Shown here one piece after another: positions 26,060-35,136 of a stretch of 64,000 nucleotides of DNA. The number at the start of each line of letters is the position of its first letter. Positions within the stretch are counted from its first letter, which is position 1. Origin of the DNA: Aldehydirespirator sp965221185 (GTDB lineage: Bacteria; Actinomycetota; Acidimicrobiia; Acidimicrobiales; Aldehydirespiratoraceae); the NCBI GenBank assembly GCA_965221185.1, contig OZ244866.1, positions 186,001 to 250,000 of the forward strand, written 5' to 3'. Made by a program: the position numbers and the translations under genes. Under the pieces are notes generated by a model. The model was not told where the DNA came from. It saw only the letters and a list, made by a program, of their open reading frames with translations, and searched no databases.

Positions 26060-27502
26060 ATGCGCGGCGTGATCTCGGCAGCGGGTTACGTGCCGTACCG
26101 CAGGCTCGGCCGGTCCGAGATCGCTGCCTTCTTCGGCTCGGGGGGCGGCGGGGGCACACGGGCGGTGGCGTCCTACGACGAGGACACGACCACCATGGGT
26201 CACGCCGCCGCTGATCTGGCCCTGCGGTCGACCCCCGTCGAGCCCGAATCCCTCTGGTTCGCGACCTCCGCCCCCGCCTACCTGGAGAAGACCAACGCGG
26301 CCGCCATACACGCTGGCCTGCGGCTCGATCCGGCCGTGGGCGCTCTCGACTTCGGGGGCGCGGTCCGCTCAGGTACGGGCGCGCTGCGGACCGCGCTGGC
26401 CGGGCGCGGCCCCACTCTGGTGGTGGCCGCCGACATCCGCGACGGCCTGCCCACCGGCGCCGACGAGGCGTCCGCCGGCGACGGTGCGGCCGCGGTGCTG
26501 GTGGGCGACGACTCCGATGCGCCGGTGCTGGCCGAATACCTCGGCGGCGCGTCCCGCACGCTGGAGGTCACCGAGCGCTGGCGGACCCCTGGCGGAGCCC
26601 GCTCGCGCACATGGGAGGAGCGTTTCGGCGCGCACGTCCTCGGCCCGGTCGCGGCCGACGCATGGCAGGCCGCGCTGGTTGACAGCGGTCTGGACCAGGA
26701 CGGCGACATCGACCGCTTCGCGGTCACTGGGCTCAACGGCCGAGCCGTCGCTTCGGCCCTCAAGGCCATTGGCGTGAAGCCCGAGCACCTCGTCGATCCG
26801 CTCATCGACAACGTTGGCAACACGGCCACCGCCCATCCGGCACTGCTGCTCTGTTCGGCCCTGGAGCAGGCGAGGCCCGGCGAGACGATTGCGGTGGTGG
26901 CCCTGGCCGATGGAGCGGAGGCGATGATCCTGCGGGCCACCGAGGCCATAGCCGACTATCGCCCGGCCGCTCCGGTCGCGGCCCAGATCGCCGCGGGCGG
27001 GGCGCTGAGCTACGGCCGTTTCCTCGCTTGGCGCAAGATGGTGACAGTGGAGCCTCTGAACCGGCCCGCGCCGGCCCGCCCGTCGTCGTCGGCCGCGCAA
27101 CGCCGGGCCGACTGGAAGTTCGGATTCGCCGGATCCCGTGACCGGTCCAGCCAGATGGTGCATCTGCCCCCGGCACGAGTGTCCGAGAAGGGCGGCGCCG
27201 CCGACGACATGGATCCGGCGCCCATGGCCCACACCCCCGGCAACGTCGTCAGCTTCACCGTGGACCGGCTCGCACACTCGCCCAGCCCGCCCACCGTGTT
27301 CGCGGTGGTCGACTTCGACGGTGGCGGCCGGGCCCCTCTCGAGCTCACCGACGTAGACGCCGACGACGTGCATGTCGGCATGCGAGTCGTGCCCACGTTC
27401 CGCAGGCTCTACACCGCCGACGACATCCACAACTACTTCTGGAAGGCCCGCCCGGTGCGGTCCGGCGAGTCTGCCGAGGCAGGTACGGGAGCCGGCCAAT
27501 GA
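26060..27502 (+). CDS. HMG-CoA-synthase-like (thiolase fold) protein with C-terminal OB-fold domain
   Basis: 480 residues. The N-terminal 320 resemble the 3-hydroxy-3-methylglutaryl-CoA synthase/KAS III fold (ISAAGYVPYRRLGRSEI, DNVGNTATAHPALLL). The C-terminal part is a DUF35-type OB-fold (VVSFTVDRLAHSP, then GMRVVPTFRRL). DUF35 proteins usually carry a four-Cys zinc ribbon before the OB-fold; here the matching place has GSRDRSSQMVHLPPARVS and no cysteines. Such proteins partner with SCP2-type thiolases, and one follows 76 bp downstream. A role in acyl-CoA or sterol-like degradation is inferred from context. Confidence 0.75.
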   Translation: MRGVISAAGYVPYRRLGRSEIAAFFGSGGGGGTRAVASYDEDTTTMGHAAADLALRSTPVEPESLWFATSAPAYLEKTNAAAIHAGLRLDPAVGALDFGGAVRSGTGALRTALAGRGPTLVVAADIRDGLPTGADEASAGDGAAAVLVGDDSDAPVLAEYLGGASRTLEVTERWRTPGGARSRTWEERFGAHVLGPVAADAWQAALVDSGLDQDGDIDRFAVTGLNGRAVASALKAIGVKPEHLVDPLIDNVGNTATAHPALLLCSALEQARPGETIAVVALADGAEAMILRATEAIADYRPAAPVAAQIAAGGALSYGRFLAWRKMVTVEPLNRPAPARPSSSAAQRRADWKFGFAGSRDRSSQMVHLPPARVSEKGGAADDMDPAPMAHTPGNVVSFTVDRLAHSPSPPTVFAVVDFDGGGRAPLELTDVDADDVHVGMRVVPTFRRLYTADDIHNYFWKARPVRSGESAEAGTGAGQ

Positions 27503-27578
27503 GCTCCGGCGGCAATCGGTCGACACGGACCCCGTTCCCCCAACGGAGGCTCCGAACCGAACGACTGGGAGCAGCGTC

Positions 27579-28796
27579 ATGAGCTCGCACGGCATCACCG
27601 ACCGGGTGGCGGTGATCGGCATGGGCTGTACGCCCTTCGCCGAGCACTGGGACGCCTCGCTCGACGACCTGATCATCGACGCAGCCCACGCCGCCTACCG
27701 CTCCGCGGGCATCGCTCAGGACGCCATCGACGCCTTCTGGTTCGGCACCTCCCAGTCGGCCGCCTCCGGTCTGGCCATGGCCGGGCCCCTCAAGATTCGC
27801 GGCAAGCCGGTGACCAGGGTGGAGAACTACTGCGCCACAGGGTCCGAGGCGCTGCGCCAGGCCTGCTACGCGGTGGCCTCAGGCGCCTACGACACGGCCA
27901 TGGCCCTCGGCGCCGAGAAGGTCAAGGACGGCGGCTATCAGGGCCTCAACGCCTTCCCGATCCCCACCGACGGCACCCAGCGCACACTCACCGCGGCGGC
28001 CATGTTCAGCCTGATCCTGCCCGCCTACGCCGATCGCTACGGCGTGGATCCCGAGGAACTGCGCTTCGCTGCGGCCCGCATCGCCTCCAAGAACCACCAC
28101 AACGGCGCCCGCAACCCCCTGGCCCAGTTCCGCCGGGAGATTTCAGCCGAGCGGATCTGCGAGATGCCTGCGGTGGCGGGGATGCTGTCGGTGTTCGACT
28201 GCGCCGGGGTGGCCGACGGGGCCGCGGCCGCGATCGTGTGCCGAACTCAAGACGCTCATCGCTGGTGCGCCGATCCCCTCTATGTGAAGGGACTGTCGGT
28301 GGTGACCGGGGCCGGTGCCGGATCGCTCGACCCCGACTACGACTACACCACCCTGCCCGAGTGCGCCCAGACCGCAGACGACGCCTACGCCCAGGCCGGC
28401 GTGACCGACCCCCGGACGCAGCTGGCCCTGGCCGAGGTGCACGACTGCTTCACGCCGACCGAGCTGGTGCTCATGGAAGACCTGGGGTTCTCGCCCCGGG
28501 GCGCTGCCTGGCGCGACGTGCTCGACGGGGTCTTCGACCTCGAGGGAGAGCTTCCCGTCAACCCCGACGGCGGGCTCAAGTCCTTCGGCCACCCGGTGGG
28601 GGCCAGCGGGCTGCGGATGCTGTACGAGGTGTGGCTGCAGCTGCGGGGAGAGGCCCCGGCCGACCGCCGCATCCCCGACACCGGCCGGACGCTGGGCCTC
28701 ACCCACAATCTGGGCGGCTACCCCGGCGAGATCGTGAGCTTCGTCGGAGTCTTCGGTACCGAGCCCGGCCCGCCTCCCCGAACTTCCGGCGACTGA
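27579..28796 (+). CDS. acetyl-CoA acetyltransferase, SCP2/SCP-x-type thiolase
   Basis: 405 residues from ATG at 27579. The nucleophile is the Cys in ENYCATGSEAL. The second half has the late His in SFGHPVGASGLR and the ALAEVHDCFTPTELV segment typical of lipid-transfer (SCP-x-like) thiolases, which cleave or form beta-ketoacyl-CoA. Paired with the preceding OB-fold protein, this matches two-component thiolases used in degrading branched or sterol side chains. An inverted repeat spans its 3' end. Confidence 0.85.
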   Translation: MSSHGITDRVAVIGMGCTPFAEHWDASLDDLIIDAAHAAYRSAGIAQDAIDAFWFGTSQSAASGLAMAGPLKIRGKPVTRVENYCATGSEALRQACYAVASGAYDTAMALGAEKVKDGGYQGLNAFPIPTDGTQRTLTAAAMFSLILPAYADRYGVDPEELRFAAARIASKNHHNGARNPLAQFRREISAERICEMPAVAGMLSVFDCAGVADGAAAAIVCRTQDAHRWCADPLYVKGLSVVTGAGAGSLDPDYDYTTLPECAQTADDAYAQAGVTDPRTQLALAEVHDCFTPTELVLMEDLGFSPRGAAWRDVLDGVFDLEGELPVNPDGGLKSFGHPVGASGLRMLYEVWLQLRGEAPADRRIPDTGRTLGLTHNLGGYPGEIVSFVGVFGTEPGPPPRTSGD

Positions 28797-28829
28797 GCAT
28801 GAATATGACCAACAACTCCCGGAAGTTCG
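28779..28829. repeat. 11-bp inverted repeat across thiolase end and CoA-transferase leader
   Basis: CGAACTTCCGG at 28779-28789 pairs perfectly with CCGGAAGTTCG at 28819-28829, with 29 bases between. The left arm is inside the thiolase coding region and the right arm ends 27 bp before the CoA-transferase start, which has an AAGGAG ribosome site. It could be an attenuator hairpin or an operator. Confidence 0.5.
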
Positions 28830-28856
28830 ATGGGATGCTCCCGAAGGAGTTCACCC

Positions 28857-31307
28857 ATGCCCGTTAGACCGCTCACCGGCATCCGGGTGATCGACCTCGC
28901 CGTCGACCGGGGCGAGCTGTGCGGCCGCCTGCTCAGCGACCTCGGAGCCGAGGTCATAAAGGTTGAATCGCCGGACGGGTCGCCCAGCCGAAGGCTCCCG
29001 CCCCTCGATCCTCTGACCCCGGAGCACTCGCTGTTCTTCACGATACGCAACTGCGGCAAACGCAGCATCGTGCTCGACCTGGACACTAAGGCTGGCCGTG
29101 AGCACTTCGAGGCCATGCTCACCTCCGCGGACGTGCTCATCGACTCGGCCGAGCCGGGAGCGCACACGGCGGCTGGCCGCTCCGAACTCGACGTCGAGGC
29201 ACTGGCCGCCCGCCACCGGCATCTCGTGGTCGCCTCGGTCACCGCCTACGGCCGCACCGGTCCCTATGCGGGCCGCGATGTGCCCGGATCGGTCATCGAT
29301 GCCACGTCGGGCATGTGCTGGAAGGCGGGCCTGGCCGCGCGCGAGCCGCTCATGCCGCCGGGCAACATTTCCGGCGATGTGGCCGGCCTCGTCGGCGCAT
29401 TCGCGATCGCCTGCGCCTTGATCCAGCGTTGCGGGCACGGCGCCGGGCAGCTCATCGACGTCTCGGCCAACGAGGCAGCCGCCCAGATCACCGACTGGTC
29501 GCTGTCCAATTCGTCCAAGAGCATGGTCGCGGGCATCGAGCCCGTCGAGATCAGGGCCGGACCAGGGCCGGTGTACACGATCCTCGCCGCGGCCGACGGC
29601 TTCGTGCGCCTGGTGGTGCTCAGTCCCCGCCAGTGGCACGCCATCAGGGCCTGGCTGGGCGAGCCCGACTACCTGCAGGACCCCGAGTACGACGGGTTCA
29701 TCAGCAGGTTCATGATCGCCGACGCCGTGCTCAACCCGCTGTACGAGGAGCTGTTCTCCACCATGACCATGGAGGAGGTGGCCGAGGAGGCTCAGCGCCG
29801 GGGAATCGTCGCCACCCCCATCCTCAAACCCGGCGACGTGATCACCAACGAGCACTTCGAGGCCCGCAAGACGTTCGACCGGGTGCCGCTGTCCACCCGC
29901 GGCGTGATGAGCCTGCCGTCGGGGTGGATGGAGGTCGACGGCGAGCGGGTCGGTCCCACCGGCCGCCCGCCCCATCTCGGCGAGCACACCGACGAGGTGC
30001 TGGTGACCCTCGGCACCGAGGCGTCAGCGGAGACGGACGGCCTGGTCACCTGGCCGCCGGTGACGGAGTCCGCCCCCGAGCCGGCACTCCCGCTGGCGGG
30101 GCTGCGGGTAGCCGACTTCGGCCATGGCGGGGTGGGTGTGGAGATCAGCCGGATGCTGGCCGAGTACGGCGCGGATGTGATCAAGATCGAGAGCCGCACC
30201 TACCCCGACTTCATCAGGGTGGTGCTGGGCGGGGAGATGTCGCCTTCGTTCGCCTCGTCGTCCCGGTCCAAGCGGAGCCTCGGCATCAATGCCAAGACCG
30301 ACGAGGGCCGCCAGATGCTGCTCGACCTCGCCGCCGGCGTAGGAGGCGCGGCCCGCTTCGATGTGGTCGTTGAGAACGGCTCGACCGGCGTCATGGACGA
30401 ACTCGGCCTGGGCTACCGCGACTTCGCGGCGGCCAACCCCGATGTGGTGATGGTCTCAAGCCAGCTGATGGGCTCGTCCGGGCCGTGGTCGGCCTGGCGC
30501 GGCTACGGCCCCAACACCCAGGTAACCGGGGGCATGACCCACCTCTGGGACTATCCCGACGTCGACCGGCCCTCCGGCTCACAGTCGATCTTCCCCGACC
30601 ACTGGGCCGGACGCATGGGCGCGCTGGCCGCGGTCGCGGCGGTGCTGGGCCGGCGCCGGGGCGTGATGGCGGGCGGATGCCACGCCGAGGTGTGCCAGGT
30701 CGAGCAAGTGGTGGGGGTTATGGGCGACCTGCTGGCCCGCGAGTCGCTGAAGCCGGGCTCGGTGAGGCCCCAGGGCAACCGCCGTGACCGGGGGGCGCCC
30801 TGGGGATTCTTCCCCTGCGAGGGCGAGGACCAGTGGGTGGCGATCTGCTGCCGCAACGACGCCGAGTGGGCCGCGCTGGCTGGCCTCATCGGCCTCGACG
30901 ATCCGGCGCTGGCCACGCACGACGCTCGCCGCGAGCGCGAGGACGGGGTGGAGGAGGCCGTATCGGCATGGACCCGGACCCTGTCCAAGCACGCCGTCAC
31001 CGAAACTTGCCTGGCCGCGGGCGTGCCCGCCGGTCCCATGCTCACTTCGGGTGAGCAGCTCCAGGATCCGCACCTGGCCACCCGCGGCTACTTGGTGGAG
31101 CTGGACCAGCCGCCCATCGGCGTGATGACCTTCGAGGGCTCGGCCTTCGCGGCCACCGGCATGGCCGACGCCGACATCCGGCCCGCCCCCGGCTTGGGCG
31201 AGCACACCCACCAGATCGTCGCCGAGTTGGGCCTTGACGAGGCCGCCATCGAGGACTTGATCGCCCGAGGAATTCTCGAGACGGCCCTTCCAGCTCCTGA
31301 GACCTAA
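28857..31307 (+). CDS. CaiB/BaiF-type (family III) CoA-transferase, two tandem domains
   Basis: 816 residues, twice the normal family length. Two complete class III CoA-transferase domains occupy about 1-390 (TGIRVIDLAVDRGE, LGAEVIKVESPDG, SGDVAGLVGAF) and 410-816 (AGLRVADFGHGGVGVEISR, YGADVIKIES). Family III enzymes move CoA between carboxylic acids using a conserved Asp. In the second domain the region around PDHWAGRMGALAAV holds the likely Asp. Fused forms suggest an internal heterodimer. It probably activates a substrate of the same acyl-CoA route as the two genes before it. It converges with ino1, 10 bp away. Confidence 0.85.
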   Translation: MPVRPLTGIRVIDLAVDRGELCGRLLSDLGAEVIKVESPDGSPSRRLPPLDPLTPEHSLFFTIRNCGKRSIVLDLDTKAGREHFEAMLTSADVLIDSAEPGAHTAAGRSELDVEALAARHRHLVVASVTAYGRTGPYAGRDVPGSVIDATSGMCWKAGLAAREPLMPPGNISGDVAGLVGAFAIACALIQRCGHGAGQLIDVSANEAAAQITDWSLSNSSKSMVAGIEPVEIRAGPGPVYTILAAADGFVRLVVLSPRQWHAIRAWLGEPDYLQDPEYDGFISRFMIADAVLNPLYEELFSTMTMEEVAEEAQRRGIVATPILKPGDVITNEHFEARKTFDRVPLSTRGVMSLPSGWMEVDGERVGPTGRPPHLGEHTDEVLVTLGTEASAETDGLVTWPPVTESAPEPALPLAGLRVADFGHGGVGVEISRMLAEYGADVIKIESRTYPDFIRVVLGGEMSPSFASSSRSKRSLGINAKTDEGRQMLLDLAAGVGGAARFDVVVENGSTGVMDELGLGYRDFAAANPDVVMVSSQLMGSSGPWSAWRGYGPNTQVTGGMTHLWDYPDVDRPSGSQSIFPDHWAGRMGALAAVAAVLGRRRGVMAGGCHAEVCQVEQVVGVMGDLLARESLKPGSVRPQGNRRDRGAPWGFFPCEGEDQWVAICCRNDAEWAALAGLIGLDDPALATHDARREREDGVEEAVSAWTRTLSKHAVTETCLAAGVPAGPMLTSGEQLQDPHLATRGYLVELDQPPIGVMTFEGSAFAATGMADADIRPAPGLGEHTHQIVAELGLDEAAIEDLIARGILETALPAPET

Positions 31308-31317
31308 ACCGAGGATC

Positions 31318-32673
<1,356 letters not shown>

Positions 32674-32742
32674 GGCCTCTAGATTAATAGGTACTGGTCA
32701 GAAATGACTAACAATGAAGTATTGCTTAACTATTATGGAGGC
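32674..32742. promoter_or_regulatory. AT-rich divergent control region of ino1 and a LysR gene
   Basis: 69 bp of unusually AT-rich sequence between divergent starts. It contains the short palindrome GTCA-GAAA-TGAC at 32697-32708 and TATTAAT on the ino1 strand as a possible -10. A GGAGG ribosome site precedes ATG 32743. LysR proteins commonly bind such divergent regions and repress themselves. Whether ino1 is the target is inference. Confidence 0.45.
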
Positions 32743-33624
32743 ATGGCTGCCACGCTGCCCGATCTGTCGATCCGGCAACTCGAATACCTGGTGGCGGTGG
32801 CCGACTCGGACACGTTCGCGCTGGCCGCCGAGCGGGTCGGTGTGAGCCCGTCGGCTCTGTCGCAGGGTCTGGCCGAGCTCGAACGCCGTGTCGGCGTGCC
32901 TCTGTTCGATCGGGAGGGCCGGCGCCGGGTGCTGCGACCAGACACCAGGCCGGTCCTGGAGCACGCCCGCCAGGTGGTGGCGCTCACCGCCGACTTGACG
33001 GACTGGGCTCAGCGGACACGCTCCGGGGACCATGGACGCTTGAGGCTCGGCATGATCGACGCCGCCGCCGTGCAGCACCACGGACAGGCGCTGCGACGCT
33101 TCCGGACCGAGCATCCCGAGTTGCGAATCCATCTGCGGGTCGCGCCCTCGGGCGACCTGCTGCGAGAGCTCGTGGACGGATCTCTCGATCTTGCGGTGTG
33201 TGTGGAGCCTCCCGAGCCGCTGAGGGGAGTGAGCACCGAGGTGCTGCTGACCGAGGACCTCGCCGTATACGCACCGGACGGACGCCGCCGTCCCGGTCCC
33301 AGTGCGGGTTGGGGACCATGGGTGCTGTTCCCCCGCAGTGCTCATACCCGTGCCGTGGCCGAGGCGGCCCTGCGCCGGCGGGGCGCCCCGCTGGAGGTGG
33401 TGGCCGAGTCCCACCAGCCCGACGTGCTCTGCGAGATGGTGAGGCTCGGCCTGGGGTGGTCGGTGCTGCCGGTGGCCCAGGCCGAGTGGGGTGACAGTCC
33501 GCTCACCGGGTGCGAGGTCCTGGCCCGGCGCCGGCTGGTCACCGCCCGCCGCCGCGGCGCGGCCCCCCACCCCGCCAGCCTGCTCCTGGAACAGGCCCTG
33601 CGCGGCGAAACGAAATCGACGTAG
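32743..33624 (+). CDS. LysR-family transcriptional regulator
   Basis: 293 residues from ATG 32743, chosen for its ribosome site; ATG 32704 is in frame upstream but lies in the AT-rich control region. The N-terminal winged helix-turn-helix is complete (IRQLEYLVAVADSDTFALAAERVGVSPSALSQGLAELERRVG, spanning about residues 8-50). The effector-binding domain follows (about 90-290). The ligand is unknown. The stop codon lies in the left arm of a palindrome. Confidence 0.88.
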   Translation: MAATLPDLSIRQLEYLVAVADSDTFALAAERVGVSPSALSQGLAELERRVGVPLFDREGRRRVLRPDTRPVLEHARQVVALTADLTDWAQRTRSGDHGRLRLGMIDAAAVQHHGQALRRFRTEHPELRIHLRVAPSGDLLRELVDGSLDLAVCVEPPEPLRGVSTEVLLTEDLAVYAPDGRRRPGPSAGWGPWVLFPRSAHTRAVAEAALRRRGAPLEVVAESHQPDVLCEMVRLGLGWSVLPVAQAEWGDSPLTGCEVLARRRLVTARRRGAAPHPASLLLEQALRGETKST

Positions 33625-33654
33625 TTGTGCACCCCGTATGGGGCCAACTACGTC
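33618..33654. repeat. palindrome, GACGTAGTTG family, copy 2
   Basis: GACGTAGTTG (33618-33627) pairs with CAACTACGTC (33645-33654). The loop contains its own CCCC-GTAT-GGGG stem. It shares the arm, and the flanking TCAAT on the right side, with the palindrome at 3998-4040. It overlaps the LysR stop and precedes the MaoC gene by about 90 bp, so a terminator role is plausible. Confidence 0.7.
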
Positions 33655-33746
33655 AATATCGTGGCGGACCAGCCTGTCCCCGCGCACGCGCTCAAGGCGC
33701 GGCGGTAGGTTGGCGCCGTCCAACCCGGCCACGAGAGGGGAGCCCC

Positions 33747-34223
33747 ATGAGCAGCGCCGAGGCTGCCTACCGGGTCATGAAGCCCACCGAGGGATCCGAG
33801 CGGGGGCACGGAGACTGGTTCGAGATCACCCAGGAGCAGATCAGCGCCTTCGCTGACTGCACGTGGGACCACCAGTTCATCCACATCGACGAGGAGCGAG
33901 CGAAGGCCGAGACGCCCTTCGGCGGCACCATCGCCCACGGCTTCCTCACCCTTTCCATGCTGACCCACCTGATGCAGTCGGTTCCCTCCGACACTCCCAG
34001 GCTCGACGGGGCGGTCATGGGCATCAACTACGGCCTCGACCGGGTGCGCTTCATCAGTCCCGTCAACCGAGGCAAGAGGGTGCGGGCCAACGCCACCGTG
34101 AAGTCGGTGGAGCTCAAGCCAGCCGCGGTCCAGACAGTCACCACAATCACCGTCGAGATCGAGGGTGCATCGAAGCCGGCCCTGGTCGCCGACTGGGTGA
34201 CCCGAACGGTGTTCGACTCATGA
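33747..34223 (+). CDS. MaoC-family (R)-specific enoyl-CoA hydratase
   Basis: 158 residues after a GAGAGGGGAG ribosome site. The hot-dog fold hydratase motif is clear: FADCTWDHQFIHIDEERA with the catalytic Asp/His pair, then FGGTIAHGFLTLSMLTHL, and GLDRVRFISPV. It hydrates trans-2-enoyl-CoA, here presumably within the fatty acid or acyl-CoA metabolism suggested by its neighbours. The hypothetical gene starts 42 bp downstream in the same direction. Confidence 0.9.
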   Translation: MSSAEAAYRVMKPTEGSERGHGDWFEITQEQISAFADCTWDHQFIHIDEERAKAETPFGGTIAHGFLTLSMLTHLMQSVPSDTPRLDGAVMGINYGLDRVRFISPVNRGKRVRANATVKSVELKPAAVQTVTTITVEIEGASKPALVADWVTRTVFDS

Positions 34224-34265
34224 CGGCCCCCGTGCCGGAGTCGCACAGAAGGTCAGGGTGAGCCC

Positions 34266-35066
34266 ATGAACACCTACCCCGTGCGGGTCGGCAGCTGCCT
34301 GTTCACGATGGTCGACCCAGAGCGGGGCCACGAGGTGGCGTACAACCGCTGGTACGAGCGCGACCACTTCTATGCGGGGTGCCTGGTCGGGCCGTGGCTG
34401 TTCGCCGGTCGCCGCTGGGTGGCCACCCGCGACCTCAAAGACCTGCGGTTCCCTGAGGACTCGCCGCTGTCGGTGCCCGTCGACGCCGGCTCCTACCTGG
34501 CCATCTACTGGGTCCACGAGGGCCATCACCGCGAGCACTTCGCGTGGTCCATCGACCAGGTGGTCGGGCTCTACAAGGATGGCCGGGGCTTCAACAACCG
34601 GATCCACGCCCACACCGTGCTGCTGCATGAGCCGTGGTCGCACTACCGCGACGACGATCCCGTGCCGATCGAGCTGGCGCTCGACCACCCCTATCAGGGC
34701 CTGGCCGTGGTGGCGGTCGACCCCGCCGACGGGACCGGCGCCGAGGAGTTCAACGCCCACCTGCGCACTGTGGCGTTGCCGGAGATGATGGACGGCTCGA
34801 GCGTCGCGTCGATGGTGTCGTGGCGCTACATCGACCCTGTCGGCGGGGCCACGGAGCGAGCGCCCATGGACCTGGGCACCCCAGCCGGCTCCGTTGATCG
34901 CCAGGTGCAGATGTTCTTCCTCGACGGCGACCCGAACGAGAGCTGGGACCGGTTTCGGGCCTACGCCGCCGGTCTGGCCGATTCCGGGGTGGGCAATGTG
35001 GTGTTTGCCGCACCGTTCCTGCCCACCATCGCTGGCACCGACACCTACACCGACCAGCTCTGGTAA
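34266..35066 (+). CDS. conserved hypothetical protein, possible dimeric alpha/beta barrel (EthD-like)
   Basis: 266 residues, soluble, no signal peptide. The start VGSCLFTMVDPERGHEVAYNRWYERDHFYAG has the FxxWYxxxH-like pattern of EthD or dimeric alpha/beta-barrel proteins. A second similar half may begin near residue 180 (DRQVQMFFLDGDPNESWDRF). This suggests two ferredoxin-like repeats. No catalytic residues can be assigned. It follows the MaoC gene and may act in the same catabolic route. Confidence 0.6.
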   Translation: MNTYPVRVGSCLFTMVDPERGHEVAYNRWYERDHFYAGCLVGPWLFAGRRWVATRDLKDLRFPEDSPLSVPVDAGSYLAIYWVHEGHHREHFAWSIDQVVGLYKDGRGFNNRIHAHTVLLHEPWSHYRDDDPVPIELALDHPYQGLAVVAVDPADGTGAEEFNAHLRTVALPEMMDGSSVASMVSWRYIDPVGGATERAPMDLGTPAGSVDRQVQMFFLDGDPNESWDRFRAYAAGLADSGVGNVVFAAPFLPTIAGTDTYTDQLW

Positions 35067-35136
35067 GCCGAGGTATTGTGTGAACCCATTCCGACCGGGA
35101 CGCAAGTTGCGTGCCGGGATTCAGGATGCGTGATTC

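Noticed and set aside
28779..28829. Insertion sequence or attachment site at the inverted repeat
   Set aside because: There is no transposase or integrase nearby and the arms are too close for an element; a hairpin is simpler.
35067..35136. Stem-like sequence between the hypothetical and alpha/beta hydrolase genes, checked as a tRNA
   Set aside because: No T-loop or cloverleaf can be formed; no tRNA-like GTTCRA box in proper context was seen anywhere in the window.
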